From FEN-1088 sp031407985 (GTDB lineage Bacteria; Myxococcota_A; Polyangia; Fen-1088), in the NCBI GenBank assembly GCA_031407985.1, contig JANOJB010000130.1, positions 1 to 64,000 of the forward strand: a DNA stretch of 64,000 nucleotides, written 5' to 3'. Made by a program: the position numbers and the translations under genes. Positions 8,223 through 17,678 of this stretch are shown one piece after another (the stretch's first letter is position 1; every line of letters starts with the position of its first letter). The notes under the pieces are model-generated. The model had not been told where the DNA came from and did no database searches. It was given only the letters and a program-made list of their open reading frames with translations.

Positions 8223-10894
8223 CTTTTTTCCGCCTCTTCGCCCACCGATGCCGATTTGTGCTGGGCCTGGGTGGTCGCCGCCGCCCGCTCGTCCAGTAGC
8301 GCCAGGCCCACGGCCAACGCGCGCCGCACCTTCTCTGTCGTCCTCTCGTCGGCGCGCAGCCGCTGAAACGCGCGAACAATCTGATCCTCGTAGTCGGCGG
8401 CCTTGGCCTCAAGCTCGCCGATCCGATCACGCATCTGGGACAGCTTGACGTCGCGATCCCCCAGTTCGGCCCGGGCCGCGTCCAGATCGGCCTCGAATCC
8501 GGCCAACCGGCGGTACGCCTGTTCGATCTCCTGCGCGCGCGCAACCAGTTCACCCTCGGCCCGAACCGCGCGCCCGACCGCTTGATCGTGCTCGGTGCGA
8601 TGCCGCTCGCCCAGTTCGGTCTTTTCGATCAGGTGCCGACGCTCGATCTCGGTCACACGTGCGTGATGTTCCTCGTCGCGCGCTTGCAGCTCGGCACGTC
8701 GGCGATTCTCGCCCGTCTCCAGCTCGGCCACCCTCCGCTGCTCCTGCTCCAGAATGTCGCGCTGGCGACGATCCTCGGCTGCCGTCAGCTCCTCTTCGTG
8801 CCGGCGTCGCAGGCCCAGAACCTCGTCGCGATAGGCCCGGTGCTTCGCCTCGGTCTGCGTCTCGTAGGCCTCTCGCTCGGACGCAAGCTGAAGCGCCTGC
8901 TCCTCCTTTAAGGACGCGATCGCCTTTTCCTGATCGCGCCGCAACTTCAGAAGTTCGCTTTGAAGGCGTTCGGACGCCGAGGCGACCTCCTCCCCGAGAC
9001 GCCTTTGCAGCCCCTCGACCTCGGCACGATGGGCGCCTTCCATGCGCGCCACTTCCGCCTGATGCGCCGCCTTTTCGGAGGCTTCCGCTGTCGCCCACTC
9101 GTCGGTCGCCTTCGCCAGCGTGTTCCGGTGTGAATCCTCGGACTCGGCGAACTTGGCCTCCAGTTCGATGCGCGTCTTGTCGACCTCGATCCGACCCCGT
9201 TCGATCTCCTGCGCGACCCGCTTCCGCAGCGCCTCCAGTTCGTCTTGCCCCTTCCGCAGCTCCTCATGCGCGTCATCCAGCCGGGCCTTCAGACCCTTCT
9301 CGCGCTCGATCGATTTCTCTTTGTCCTGCGCCAGTTCCGCGACACGCTCGTTGGCCGCGACCAGGCTCTTTTCGAAACCCAGCGTCCGCTCTTCAAGGTC
9401 ACGACGGGCGCGCTCGTGTTCGCGGATCTTGTCCTTGTGATCCAGGATCAGGCGCTCCTTGGCATCCAGCGCGTCGCGAAGATCCAGAATATCCTTTTCC
9501 TTCTTGTTAATGATCTCGCGCAGACTCAGCAGGTCGCGCTCCTTCGAGAACGCACCCTGATTCGCCGCCTGCGCGGACCGCTCGCGTTGCTCCTCCTGCT
9601 CCTTGCGAACCGTCTGGCGCTCGGCCTCCAGCGAAGCGATGCGGGCCTGCAACTCGGCCGCGCGACCTTCCGCCGCGCGTTTCTCGGATTCCAGAGCCTC
9701 CACATGGCCCTGTAGTTCGACGATGCGTTGATCCTTGGCGGCGGTGTCGACGCTTGGCCGCTCGTCGTACAGAACCTCCTCGGGAAGCGGTGGTACATCG
9801 TTTCCCAGCCCCGCCAACAAGGCGTCCTCAGCGGCGGACGAAGAATACCCGCCCATCTGTGGGGGAGGAGTGATCTCGCCAGCCACGGGATCAAAGCCAG
9901 AACGCGAGCCGACCTGACGGTCGTGGTCGGTGATTTCCGCGGAAGATGATGCCGTCCTCACGGCCACCGCGGGGGGCTCCTCCCAGGGCAACTTGGCCGG
10001 CAGATCTTCGTCGCCCCACAGCGATTGTAGGTCGACCATGTCGCCTGGCGCGGTCTCGCCGCTGGATAGATTCTCCATCCCCGGGTGGGCTGTCCCCATC
10101 GTTGATAGGTCAACCCCAGCCGGAACACCTCCGCCGTCGCCACCCTCCGTTCCCCCCGCCTCCAGTGCCGCAAACGCCGCCTGGGTTTCCGAATCGAACT
10201 GCTCGGCGTCGAAGGGCACCTCCGACAGACCCGCGGCCCTGGCCGAGGCGTCTTGAAACGGCGAAGGACCTGACAAATCGGCCGATCTCGTGGGCTTTGA
10301 CAAATCGCCCAGCCTCCCCAGAGAGTCGCTGTCTTCGGAGACACCTCCGGATCTATCCCCACCGACAAGAACCACCCCGCCCCCGGATCGGATCGGTTCA
10401 TCCGCGTCGGAGGATCCTGCCGCCTCTTCGAGATCCTCGTCGTCCAGCGAGACCTCGGCGATCTCGTCGTCGTCGATCTCGATTTCCGCCGCGTCCTTTT
10501 CCGGCACCTCCTGCGGATCACCGATGCCAATCAGGCGATCGGCTTTTGCCAGGAGGTCCTTCATATCCAGCGGTTTCAGCAAGTACTCCTCGGCGCGCGA
10601 CTTCAGCTTCCGATGCTGCTCGAACGTCGCCATCGTCTCCTCGGCGGAGATCAACAACAGCGGAATTTCCCGCAAGCTGGGACTTCGCTTCAGCTTGTTG
10701 CAGATTGCGTAGCCGACTTTTCGAGGCTCGACCGACAGGATGATCAGGGCTGGGTTGTGGGTACGCGCCCATTCGACGGCCTGCTCGCCGTTCGGAATGC
10801 TCTCCACCCGAAACCCGTAGGCCCCGAAGGAACGACGTATTTGCCCGACGGTAGCCCCGTCCGGTTCAATGCAAAGAAGACTTCGCTGCGCCAT
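8219..10894 (-). CDS. AglZ/FrzS-like pseudo-receiver coiled-coil protein
   Basis: 891 residues. Residues 1-125 form a response-regulator-like domain: LCIEPDG at strand 1, a loop LIILSVEP in which Ser54 stands where the phosphoacceptor Asp normally is, then GYAICNKLK and FEQHRKLKSRAEEYLLKP with the conserved Lys107. The GYxxCxKLK and QHRKLK...AEEYxxKP patterns match the pseudo-receivers of Myxococcus FrzS and AglZ. An acidic, Pro/Ser-rich linker (about 125-390) is followed by a long Glu/Arg/Ala-rich coiled coil to about 860. FrzS and AglZ are cytoplasmic polarity and motility scaffolds; AglZ binds MglA and the Agl-Glt machine. At 891 residues it lies between FrzS and the longer AglZ, so which it corresponds to is open. 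GGGAGGG precedes the ATG. Confidence 0.8.
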   Translation of the reverse strand: MAQRSLLCIEPDGATVGQIRRSFGAYGFRVESIPNGEQAVEWARTHNPALIILSVEPRKVGYAICNKLKRSPSLREIPLLLISAEETMATFEQHRKLKSRAEEYLLKPLDMKDLLAKADRLIGIGDPQEVPEKDAAEIEIDDDEIAEVSLDDEDLEEAAGSSDADEPIRSGGGVVLVGGDRSGGVSEDSDSLGRLGDLSKPTRSADLSGPSPFQDASARAAGLSEVPFDAEQFDSETQAAFAALEAGGTEGGDGGGVPAGVDLSTMGTAHPGMENLSSGETAPGDMVDLQSLWGDEDLPAKLPWEEPPAVAVRTASSSAEITDHDRQVGSRSGFDPVAGEITPPPQMGGYSSSAAEDALLAGLGNDVPPLPEEVLYDERPSVDTAAKDQRIVELQGHVEALESEKRAAEGRAAELQARIASLEAERQTVRKEQEEQRERSAQAANQGAFSKERDLLSLREIINKKEKDILDLRDALDAKERLILDHKDKIREHERARRDLEERTLGFEKSLVAANERVAELAQDKEKSIEREKGLKARLDDAHEELRKGQDELEALRKRVAQEIERGRIEVDKTRIELEAKFAESEDSHRNTLAKATDEWATAEASEKAAHQAEVARMEGAHRAEVEGLQRRLGEEVASASERLQSELLKLRRDQEKAIASLKEEQALQLASEREAYETQTEAKHRAYRDEVLGLRRRHEEELTAAEDRRQRDILEQEQRRVAELETGENRRRAELQARDEEHHARVTEIERRHLIEKTELGERHRTEHDQAVGRAVRAEGELVARAQEIEQAYRRLAGFEADLDAARAELGDRDVKLSQMRDRIGELEAKAADYEDQIVRAFQRLRADERTTEKVRRALAVGLALLDERAAATTQAQHKSASVGEEAEKS

Positions 10895-10996
10895 CGGCCC
10901 TCCCTAAGGGCGGCCATCCTAGCACCCCAATCCAGGTGCTTAAAGCTGGATACGACCAGGACAGTCTTGGTTTCCGCAGCTTTTCCGCGACCGCGC

Positions 10997-11821
10997 TCAG
11001 TGGAAACTGGCACTGACCAGTTTGGTCAGTGAGTTCTCGTCCAGATCGGATGTCACCACATATCCAAGGCCGCGGTCGTGATAGGCCGCCGTCGAGATTC
11101 CCGGACCGCTGCGATAGAAAACCTCGCGGCCGTCTACGACCCGACGCGACGGCGCGTCGATGGGCGCGGCCTCAGGATCGAAAACCAGCACCGAAACCCG
11201 GTGCCCACGCTGATCTTGGTACACCAGGTAGGCCGCCGGACGATCCTCGACGTTGACCAAGCGCCCGCCCTTACAGGTGATGTGCCCCGGCATGTTCGGC
11301 GCATGAACCGGGAAATCCACGCGTCCGCGGAACCAAGACGCAACCGAGCGACAGTCGGGTCCCGCGACATCCATGGGCAACTCGGCCTGATAGGTCCGGC
11401 GCGCCTGATCCATCACGAACGAACGCCGACCGCGCACCGTCCCCGCCACGACCACCAGCACCCCCACCGCCGCAAGAGCCGGAATCAACCGGGGGTACGT
11501 CAGCCACGGCCAGCGCGTCGGCGCAATCGGTTGTTCCGCCAGCGCGACGCGAATGCGGTTGTGCAACATCTGCGGTACCTGGCGGCGCGGCAGATGTCCC
11601 CGCACTGCCGCCTTGAACCGTCCTTCGAACCTGGTCATCCCCTTACACCGCTCGCAACCCACAAGATGCCGTTCGTACGCTTCTCGATCGGGGCCGGCCA
11701 ACTCACCGTCAACGTAGGACCGCATGAACTCGGCGGCCTCCGCGCAGTCGTCGGACGTCATCTCCCCACTGCCCCCCCTACCACCCGGCCCCCTTTTTGG
11801 GGCCCCCTCATTCCGACCCAT
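10997..11821 (-). CDS. Zinc-finger anti-sigma factor, single-pass membrane protein
   Basis: 274 residues. It has a ZAS-type zinc-binding motif (His52, Cys56, Cys59 in HLVGCERC), a single transmembrane helix at about 112-129, and an extracytoplasmic domain of about 145 residues. Such proteins hold an ECF sigma factor at the inner membrane until regulated proteolysis or a conformational change frees it. The ATG is 3 bp after the stop of the sigma gene, with GGAGGGG at ideal spacing, so the two are coupled. An internal ATG at 11761 gives the typical N-terminus MTSDDCAEA but has a poorer ribosome-binding site. The signal sensed is unknown. Confidence 0.82.
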   Translation of the reverse strand: MGRNEGAPKRGPGGRGGSGEMTSDDCAEAAEFMRSYVDGELAGPDREAYERHLVGCERCKGMTRFEGRFKAAVRGHLPRRQVPQMLHNRIRVALAEQPIAPTRWPWLTYPRLIPALAAVGVLVVVAGTVRGRRSFVMDQARRTYQAELPMDVAGPDCRSVASWFRGRVDFPVHAPNMPGHITCKGGRLVNVEDRPAAYLVYQDQRGHRVSVLVFDPEAAPIDAPSRRVVDGREVFYRSGPGISTAAYHDRGLGYVVTSDLDENSLTKLVSASFH

Positions 11822-11824
11822 GAC

Positions 11825-12577
11825 CTACCCCTCCCCCACGACGCCGCGCTTGCGACGGTATGACTCGAAATCAACGGTCTTGCCGTCGTTATTCCTCACA
11901 CCGTCTTGGGCACCACCTTGTCCCCGGTCTTGTCCCCGGTCTTGTCCATAGGCCTGTCCGCTACCTTGACCGCTGGCGTCTACGATGTCCTCGCGCCGAA
12001 TACGCGCCGGATCAATGACACCCTGATCGACCGCGTAGTCGTAGAGCAACCTCTGCAGGATCTTGCGGCCACGGTAAAGGCGGCTCATCACGGTGCCCGC
12101 TGGACACTCCATGATCTCGGCAATCTCCTTGTAAGAGAAATCCTCCAGATCGGCGAGGATTACCGCCAACCGGAAATCCTGGGGCACCTCACGCAACGCG
12201 CGCTCGACATCCTCGGAAACCAGCCGGCCAAGCAGCGCGGCCTCCACATCCTGGGTTGCTGCGGCACCGGCCGTAAATTGCTGCACGTTCGCGTCGGACG
12301 ACTCGGCCTCGTTCAATATCTCCCGCTCGCGTTCGCGCTCTCGATACCGGTTGCAAAAGACATTGGTCAGGATGCGAAACAACCAAGCCTTGCAGTTGGT
12401 GCCCGCCTCGAAGGTGTCGAAAAAACGGTAGGCGCGCAACACCGCGTCCTGAACCAAGTCCTCGGCATCGCGTTCGTTACGGGTCAGCCGCAACGCGGCA
12501 GAATACAGCGCGGGCATATGTGGCAAAGCCTCACGCTCAAAATCCGCCCTGGAGGGCCGTTTGCCAAACAACGCCAT
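11825..12577 (-). CDS. ECF (RpoE-like) RNA polymerase sigma factor
   Basis: 250 residues. Sigma region 2 lies at about 20-90 (YSAALRLTRNERDAEDLVQD; KAWLFRILTNVFCNRYRE) and region 4 at about 130-190 (REVPQDFRLAVILADLEDFSYKEIA; GTVMSRLYRGRK). It pairs with the anti-sigma gene directly downstream. The last ~45 residues form a low-complexity Gly/Gln/Asp/Arg tail built on a 12-bp tandem repeat, absent from ordinary ECF factors. GAGGTAACC precedes the ATG. No convincing autoregulatory ECF promoter was identified upstream. Confidence 0.92.
   Translation of the reverse strand: MALFGKRPSRADFEREALPHMPALYSAALRLTRNERDAEDLVQDAVLRAYRFFDTFEAGTNCKAWLFRILTNVFCNRYREREREREILNEAESSDANVQQFTAGAAATQDVEAALLGRLVSEDVERALREVPQDFRLAVILADLEDFSYKEIAEIMECPAGTVMSRLYRGRKILQRLLYDYAVDQGVIDPARIRREDIVDASGQGSGQAYGQDRGQDRGQGGAQDGVRNNDGKTVDFESYRRKRGVVGEG
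11927..11955. repeat. 12-bp tandem repeat in the 3' end of the sigma factor gene
   Basis: The unit CTTGTCCCCGGT is repeated and then decays to CTTGTCCATAGG. On the coding strand it gives repeated Asp-Arg-Gly-Gln in the sigma factor's C-terminal tail. Confidence 0.6.
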
Positions 12578-12642
12578 CGGTTACCTCATTCTAAACACGG
12601 GAAGCGGCCCGGCTATTCCGGCCTCGGCTCTTTTGGCGCGGG

Positions 12643-13806
12643 CTAGGGACAACTAACCTTAACCAGAAAACGAATTCCGGCGCTCTTGTCCACGGGAGCC
12701 TGGTAGTCAGCGTACGTTGCATAGAGAACCCTGTCGACCGGCTGCGTCGAAACAGATCCCGTATGTCCGACCGCCGACGGAAACACGGGCAGGGATCCCT
12801 TGCGTTGGCCCAGCGCGTCGAACGGCCACACCTCGGCGCCCGTGGCTCGGGTGAAGACGACGCCGTACTGCTTCCCCATCCAGCCAAGCCCACCCAGATT
12901 CATGGGACCGGCCTCGGGACTAATCAGAACATCGCCCAAGATCAAATGGGTGGGGAACTGCATGATCGCCGGCTCATACACGCCAAAGAACGTTCCAATC
13001 CTGTCGCTGTGCCAAGCCACGCCATATCCGGTGTCGGTCGGAGCCAGTTCGACGCAACCAGGGGGCTCCGTCCCAACCTGTAAACTAAACGCGGGCTGCG
13101 CCGTTCCGGCGGCGCTGATCTCGATAGCCCTGAACTTCGGGGCCGGGGGTACCCCGGACATGTCGACATAGCCGACGGTCAGGTCACCCTTTCCAGGCGA
13201 GAAACGAAGGCAGTTGCCAAAGGCCCCGGCGTCCGCCAGCACCAAGTCGGAACCGATGGTGCGCCCATCACCACCCAGGATCCGGGCGGAGACATTGGAG
13301 CCTCCGGGAACCGCCCACGCCAAACCCGCGTGCATTCCCCCGCGGCCGGATCCCATCGCAACCTGGGCCGCCGCCGGAATCTGACCTAAAACGGCGGGCG
13401 GGGAGGGCATGGGGCTGTCGAACGCGACAGAGAAAGTCATCAGATCGACCGCCCCTGTGGGGGGTGATCCCGCCGGAACAAAGGCTACAACCACGTGGTC
13501 CATCGGGCCGTTTATGCCGGCAACCGCGAACCAAGGCTGACCAACATGCGCCGGAACGGTAACCGCGCGTTCGGCGCCGATCACCCCATCTGTCCCCAAG
13601 CTGGCCCAGCGGACATTATCGCCATCGGAGCCTAGCAAAACGAAACCGGCGCCCACGCGATCCAAGCGGGCATCGGGCAGCAACGTCAGTGGCGTTCCGT
13701 CGATCCTATACTTTTCGATTAGGCAGTTGGACGCCGGCAGTTCGTCCGAGCACCCGGCGCCAACAAGCGCCAGCGCACCGACAAAGAGAGACAAGCGATG
13801 AGACAT
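12643..13806 (-). CDS. Predicted lipoprotein of unknown function
   Basis: 387 residues from ATG 13806. The start is set by GAGGAG about 10 nt upstream and by the lipoprotein signal peptide MSHRLSLFVGALALVGAGC, with the lipid-modified cysteine at 19. The rest is beta-rich, with repeated short motifs of the kind seen in beta-propeller-like exported proteins of delta-proteobacteria (for example YGVAWHSDRIG, YGVVFTRATGAEVW). No catalytic motif was recognised. The gene lies 65 bp upstream of the ECF sigma factor on the same strand. The frame is open further upstream, but the added residues are Arg-rich and have no signal. Confidence 0.7.
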   Translation of the reverse strand: MSHRLSLFVGALALVGAGCSDELPASNCLIEKYRIDGTPLTLLPDARLDRVGAGFVLLGSDGDNVRWASLGTDGVIGAERAVTVPAHVGQPWFAVAGINGPMDHVVVAFVPAGSPPTGAVDLMTFSVAFDSPMPSPPAVLGQIPAAAQVAMGSGRGGMHAGLAWAVPGGSNVSARILGGDGRTIGSDLVLADAGAFGNCLRFSPGKGDLTVGYVDMSGVPPAPKFRAIEISAAGTAQPAFSLQVGTEPPGCVELAPTDTGYGVAWHSDRIGTFFGVYEPAIMQFPTHLILGDVLISPEAGPMNLGGLGWMGKQYGVVFTRATGAEVWPFDALGQRKGSLPVFPSAVGHTGSVSTQPVDRVLYATYADYQAPVDKSAGIRFLVKVSCP

Positions 13807-14135
13807 GGTTGGGCTACTCCTCAGCGTCCGACGTTGTGACCTTTGTGATCGTTGACGATTGCGCGTCCGATCTCGGCCCCCTTGAGATCGTCGCACGGTA
13901 ACACCTCGCCGGGGCGCCAAATTTTGTCCCCGTAATGTACCTCCGGTTCCACGGAGGCGATAGCGCGACCCTTTCCTCGGCACGGGATCCTCTGCTTGCC
14001 GATCTATCAAGCGACCCGGGCGAAACCTCGATCTGAGCCTGGATCACTGATTACCCATCGGTGTTGATCTAACCCGCATTCGATCCAACTGACGTCAGCC
14101 TTTCGCTGTCGCCCATTCTTGCTTAAGGTGATCCG
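13807..14135. other. Divergent intergenic region, 329 bp
   Basis: This separates the lipoprotein gene (minus) from the methyltransferase gene (plus), so it should carry promoters for both. No sigma70-like hexamer pair or strong hairpin was seen. AAGGTGATCCG just before 14136 is the ribosome-binding site of the plus-strand gene. Confidence 0.5.
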
Positions 14136-14819
14136 ATGGCTTTTTCCTGGTTTCGGCGAAAGCAACGGGGTGGCATTCGAACGCGCACCGACTTGCTGAA
14201 CCATTTGATCGCGGCCAAGGAATACCACCGCTACCTGGAAATTGGGGTGCGTGATCCCCGCCACAACTTCAAACAGGTGCAATTGGTGGACAAGCAGAGC
14301 GTCGATCCCAACCCCAGGCGTCCAGTCACACACCAGATGACGTCGGATGCGTACTTCGCAAAACTTCAAGCCGAAGACCCGTCGTCCAAGTACGACCTGG
14401 TATTCATCGACGGTTTGCATTTGGCCGAGCAGGTGGAGGCAGACGTCACCAACTCCCTACAGCATCTCTCCGATGGCGGATCGATCGTGCTTCACGACTG
14501 CAATCCGATGACCGAGGATGCGCAAACCGAGGAGTACGACGGGAAGAAACACTGGAATGGAACTGTGTGGAAGGCGTGGGTCAAGCTTCGGGCAACCCGG
14601 GCCGACCTGTCGATGTGGGTCGTGGACATCGACGAGGGCTGTGGCGTGATTTGCCGAGGCGCCCAGACGCCCTACCAGCTACCTACCCTCGAATACGACC
14701 GCCTGTCCTACGATTTTCTGCGCGTGAACCGGCGCGAGGCACTGAACCTCGTCTCGGTGAATGCCTTCCTCAACCTCATCGGATCAGACCGCCAGGACGC
14801 CGGGACAAAAACAGCGTAG
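14136..14819 (+). CDS. Class I SAM-dependent methyltransferase (Methyltransf_24 type)
   Basis: 227 residues. The pattern YHRYLEIGVR (motif I), DLVFIDGLHLAEQVEADV and GGSIVLHDCNPMT matches the small-molecule/sugar methyltransferase family often found in polysaccharide and natural-product loci. The C-terminal third (WVVDIDEGCGVI) is also typical. It lies at the left edge of the surface-polysaccharide region, converging on a glycosyltransferase gene, so a role in modifying a glycan is plausible; the acceptor cannot be told. Confidence 0.75.
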   Translation: MAFSWFRRKQRGGIRTRTDLLNHLIAAKEYHRYLEIGVRDPRHNFKQVQLVDKQSVDPNPRRPVTHQMTSDAYFAKLQAEDPSSKYDLVFIDGLHLAEQVEADVTNSLQHLSDGGSIVLHDCNPMTEDAQTEEYDGKKHWNGTVWKAWVKLRATRADLSMWVVDIDEGCGVICRGAQTPYQLPTLEYDRLSYDFLRVNRREALNLVSVNAFLNLIGSDRQDAGTKTA

Positions 14820-14835
14820 TCGGTTGGATAAGCCC

Positions 14836-15889
14836 TCACCCTCTCTTCAGAACCTTCAGGTAGCGGGGAATCACCGCCTCGATTGAGTAGGCTTCCTCGA
14901 TTCGGCGTCGCGCGCGGGTCCCAACCTCGCGGCGAAGGTCAGGTTCGTTGATCAACCTGACCAGTATCTCTTCCCATGCGTTGGCATCGGACGCGAAGAA
15001 TCCATCGATCCCGTCGGTGACTACTTCTCGATTCGCGCCTACAGGCGATGCGACCGCAGCGCGTCCCATAGCCATGTACTGAATCAGCTTGTAGGCGCAT
15101 TTGCCCCGTTCCCCCATTCCCTCGGTCAGCGGCATGAGACCGATATCGATGGCGCCCAGATCCGCGATCTCCGAATCCGGTGCCCACCGCACAAACTCGG
15201 GACGCAAAGAGGCCAGCGCGCGTGGAGGCGGGCGATCCGCGATGACCCGAAACCGCGCTCCGGTTCGTTCGAGTGCACGGGAGATCCCTGGCATCGCGGC
15301 AATCAGATACTGATAACCCACGGCACTGCCAGTCCAGCCGAGCACCACGTCCTTGCCGCGGGCGTCGTTCGGCGCCATCTCACGAAAACGGGCGGTGTCG
15401 ACCACGGTTGGAATCACCGTGGTCTTTTCGGGGACACCCGCGACCTCGGCCAGGAACGCGTTCCCCGCGATGACGTGATCGACCATTCCGACAAGCGCGC
15501 GAAACTTTCTGCGAGTCGACCAGTTCAAGAAGATCGCATCGTCGAAATCCAGAACCGTCCGGTGCCCGCGCGCCGCTGTTCTTTCGAGTATCAGCGTGGG
15601 CAACTCGCACATTGGACGCTGAAAAAGCACCGTGTCTTCGGTGCGCAAATTCCTCAATTGGGAGAACCGTTTTAGAAAAGCCCAGGGCAAATACAACGGC
15701 CGGAACCTGTTGAACGGCCAGCGCAGGCGGGTGTCACCATAGACGCTGGGGTAGGGAATACGCGCCTGGCACGACAGACCCGCCCGTTCCAGTGCCGGAA
15801 TGATCGCCAGCCCACGAACCCGCGCGGCGGGAACACGTTCTCCTTGAAGGAAGAAGACGACCCGTCCTTGTGCTGCCTCATCCGAGGGC
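14836..15889 (-). CDS. Family-4-like glycosyltransferase (GT-B fold)
   Basis: 351 residues, GTG start at 15891 immediately after the flippase stop, with GGAGGTGT 8 nt ahead. The two-domain GT-B layout is visible: the N-terminal half has VLDFDDAIFLNW and TVIPTVVDTARF, and the C-terminal half has VLGWTGSAVGYQYL followed by IGLMPLTEGMGERGKCAYKLIQYMAMGRAAVASPVG, where the EX-type nucleotide-sugar site normally lies. It adds a sugar to a lipid-linked or growing glycan. The tight coupling to the flippase gene indicates a shared assembly pathway. Confidence 0.82.
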
Positions 15890-15891
15890 AC

Positions 15892-17436
15892 CTAAACACC
15901 TCCCAGTTTGCGCCGGACCTTTGTAAAAGCACCGTTCACCAACCGGCGATCCTCGACCGGCAAGCCCAGCAAAATCATCGTCGTGACGTACGCGATCAAT
16001 CCTGCGACGATGACCAAGCACACCCGTCCAGCAAGCGAGGAAGTCGTTCCAGCGACCATGCGTTCGGCCAGGAACGCCACGAGACCCGCCACAAAGGGTT
16101 TTGCCACCGATAGGTGAAAGGGATGCACACGGTGTGTCACGGCGACCTGAACAAGAACCGCGATCTGGAGCAACGTCACCGTTCCCAGTGCCGCGATTGC
16201 CGTACCGACCACACCAAAACGCGGAATCAATATGAGGCACGCGGAAACATTCACCACGACCGCAACCGCATTGTTCGCCAAGAGAATGCGCGACCGACCG
16301 CTGACCAGGAGTATCCACGCCGGCAATGCCAAGGTTGCGTTCACCAACTGTCCTACCGCTAGCACCGCGAGGGCCGTGGCCCCTTCCGTGAATCCAGGCC
16401 CGTAAAGCGATAACAATTCTCCGCGCAACACGATGACGGTGGCCGCGATGGGAACGGCGGCGCTGGCCACCCAACGTGTGATCAGCACCAAGTTGGCCCG
16501 CAGTCGTTCCCTCTGGTTCAAATGCACCGCTTCCGAAAACATGGCCGCTGCGATGCTGTCGAACGCGTACCGCATGTTTGCGATAACGCGGGTGATGAAC
16601 TCGGAGGCGGCGTATACGGCGGCCGCTCTGGTTCCCACGAACATGGTGAGTAGAACCACGTCGGCCCGCTGCATGATCGCGTTCAACATGTCTGCCGCGC
16701 CGAAGGGAACCGAGAATCGGGCGAAACCAGGCAGAGAGGGAGCCCCGATCGCACGCCGCAGCTCGCCGCGCCCGAAAACGCGTCCCACGGTGACCAGTGC
16801 CAGGGTCAGCGTAGCCGCTGACGCCACTACGTAGGCCAGGGCAAGATGGGGCAGGCCGCGCCCCAAGGCCGCGGCGATGAGTCCCGCGCCGAGCAGAAAC
16901 ACCGGTTCACCCAGCCCGCGCACTATCAGATTCGCGCGTGTCGCGCGCGCCGCAAGACTGGCCTGGACCAGGATCCACATGCAGCCCGTGAAAACGGCGG
17001 CCGGTGCCATCAGGCGCAGCGCGACCGCCATGCCGGCTTCACCGGAAATGCGCGCAACCGGATCGGCGACGATTCCCAGCAACAGCGCGAAGCCCCCAGC
17101 GATCACGATACACATGCGCAAGGCGGTTCCCATGGCGCTGCGTACCAGATCGTGTTCCCCGCGAGCCCGGTGACCCGCGACATATCTCAGCATCGCCTTG
17201 TCGGCTCCGCCCGTTCCCCCGCGTGTCACCATCTCGAGAATGGCGGCGCTGGCTTGATAGGTTCCGAATACGGCCTGACCGAACAGCCGCGCAAGGACGA
17301 CGTGGGAAACCGTCAGAAGCGCTTGACCAGAGATGGTCAGCACCTGAATCGCACCGCTACGCGCGGCATGCTCGACGTCGGACTGGGGCGACGTGGATGG
17401 CGCCACGGGTGACGCATTCGGGTCAGGCTGACTCAC
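15892..17436 (-). CDS. Wzx-like lipopolysaccharide/oligosaccharide flippase
   Basis: 514 residues with about 12-14 hydrophobic segments spaced along the whole length, as in MATE/Wzx transporters (for example VHLNQRERLRANLVLITRW between two helices, and a C-terminal helix pair ending near VRRKLGGV). Wzx proteins move lipid-linked repeat units across the inner membrane for O-antigen or exopolysaccharide polymerisation. The stop abuts the GTG of the glycosyltransferase. The N-terminal ~40 residues are polar and Pro/Ser-rich before the first helix. Confidence 0.82.
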   Translation of the reverse strand: MSQPDPNASPVAPSTSPQSDVEHAARSGAIQVLTISGQALLTVSHVVLARLFGQAVFGTYQASAAILEMVTRGGTGGADKAMLRYVAGHRARGEHDLVRSAMGTALRMCIVIAGGFALLLGIVADPVARISGEAGMAVALRLMAPAAVFTGCMWILVQASLAARATRANLIVRGLGEPVFLLGAGLIAAALGRGLPHLALAYVVASAATLTLALVTVGRVFGRGELRRAIGAPSLPGFARFSVPFGAADMLNAIMQRADVVLLTMFVGTRAAAVYAASEFITRVIANMRYAFDSIAAAMFSEAVHLNQRERLRANLVLITRWVASAAVPIAATVIVLRGELLSLYGPGFTEGATALAVLAVGQLVNATLALPAWILLVSGRSRILLANNAVAVVVNVSACLILIPRFGVVGTAIAALGTVTLLQIAVLVQVAVTHRVHPFHLSVAKPFVAGLVAFLAERMVAGTTSSLAGRVCLVIVAGLIAYVTTMILLGLPVEDRRLVNGAFTKVRRKLGGV

Positions 17437-17639
17437 GCGGGCATCCCCTCACGCCGGCGGCGACCACGGGAACGCGCTTGTTGAAGGCTGGCCGATCGCG
17501 AGCCTGCTTCATCGTTCCCGACATTGGAACGGCTGATCAGGCAAGCCGCGAGCCAATCAGATCCCGCGGCACATGCCGTTGCAAGCACGACGATCCCAAA
17601 ACCTCGGCTTGGTGAAAAGCTACCACCTGGTCTTTTTTC

Positions 17640-17672
17640 ACCGGCACCGTCACCGGCACCGTCACCGGCACA
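17640..17672. repeat. 12-bp tandem repeat after the BamA-like gene
   Basis: Nearly three copies of ACCGGCACCGTC lie in tandem, ending within 8 bp of the stop of the BamA-like gene. Their function is unknown; they could be a slippage product or a small structured 3' element. Confidence 0.6.
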
Positions 17673-17678
17673 CCGGGG

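Noticed and set aside
6810..8366. Long plus-strand open frame antisense to hflX
   Set aside because: The minus-strand frame has intact GTPase motifs; the antisense translation is Arg/Gln/Pro-rich with no domain.
17600..17640. T-run near 17631 as a rho-independent terminator
   Set aside because: It would serve the plus strand, where no gene ends nearby, and the stem before it is weak.
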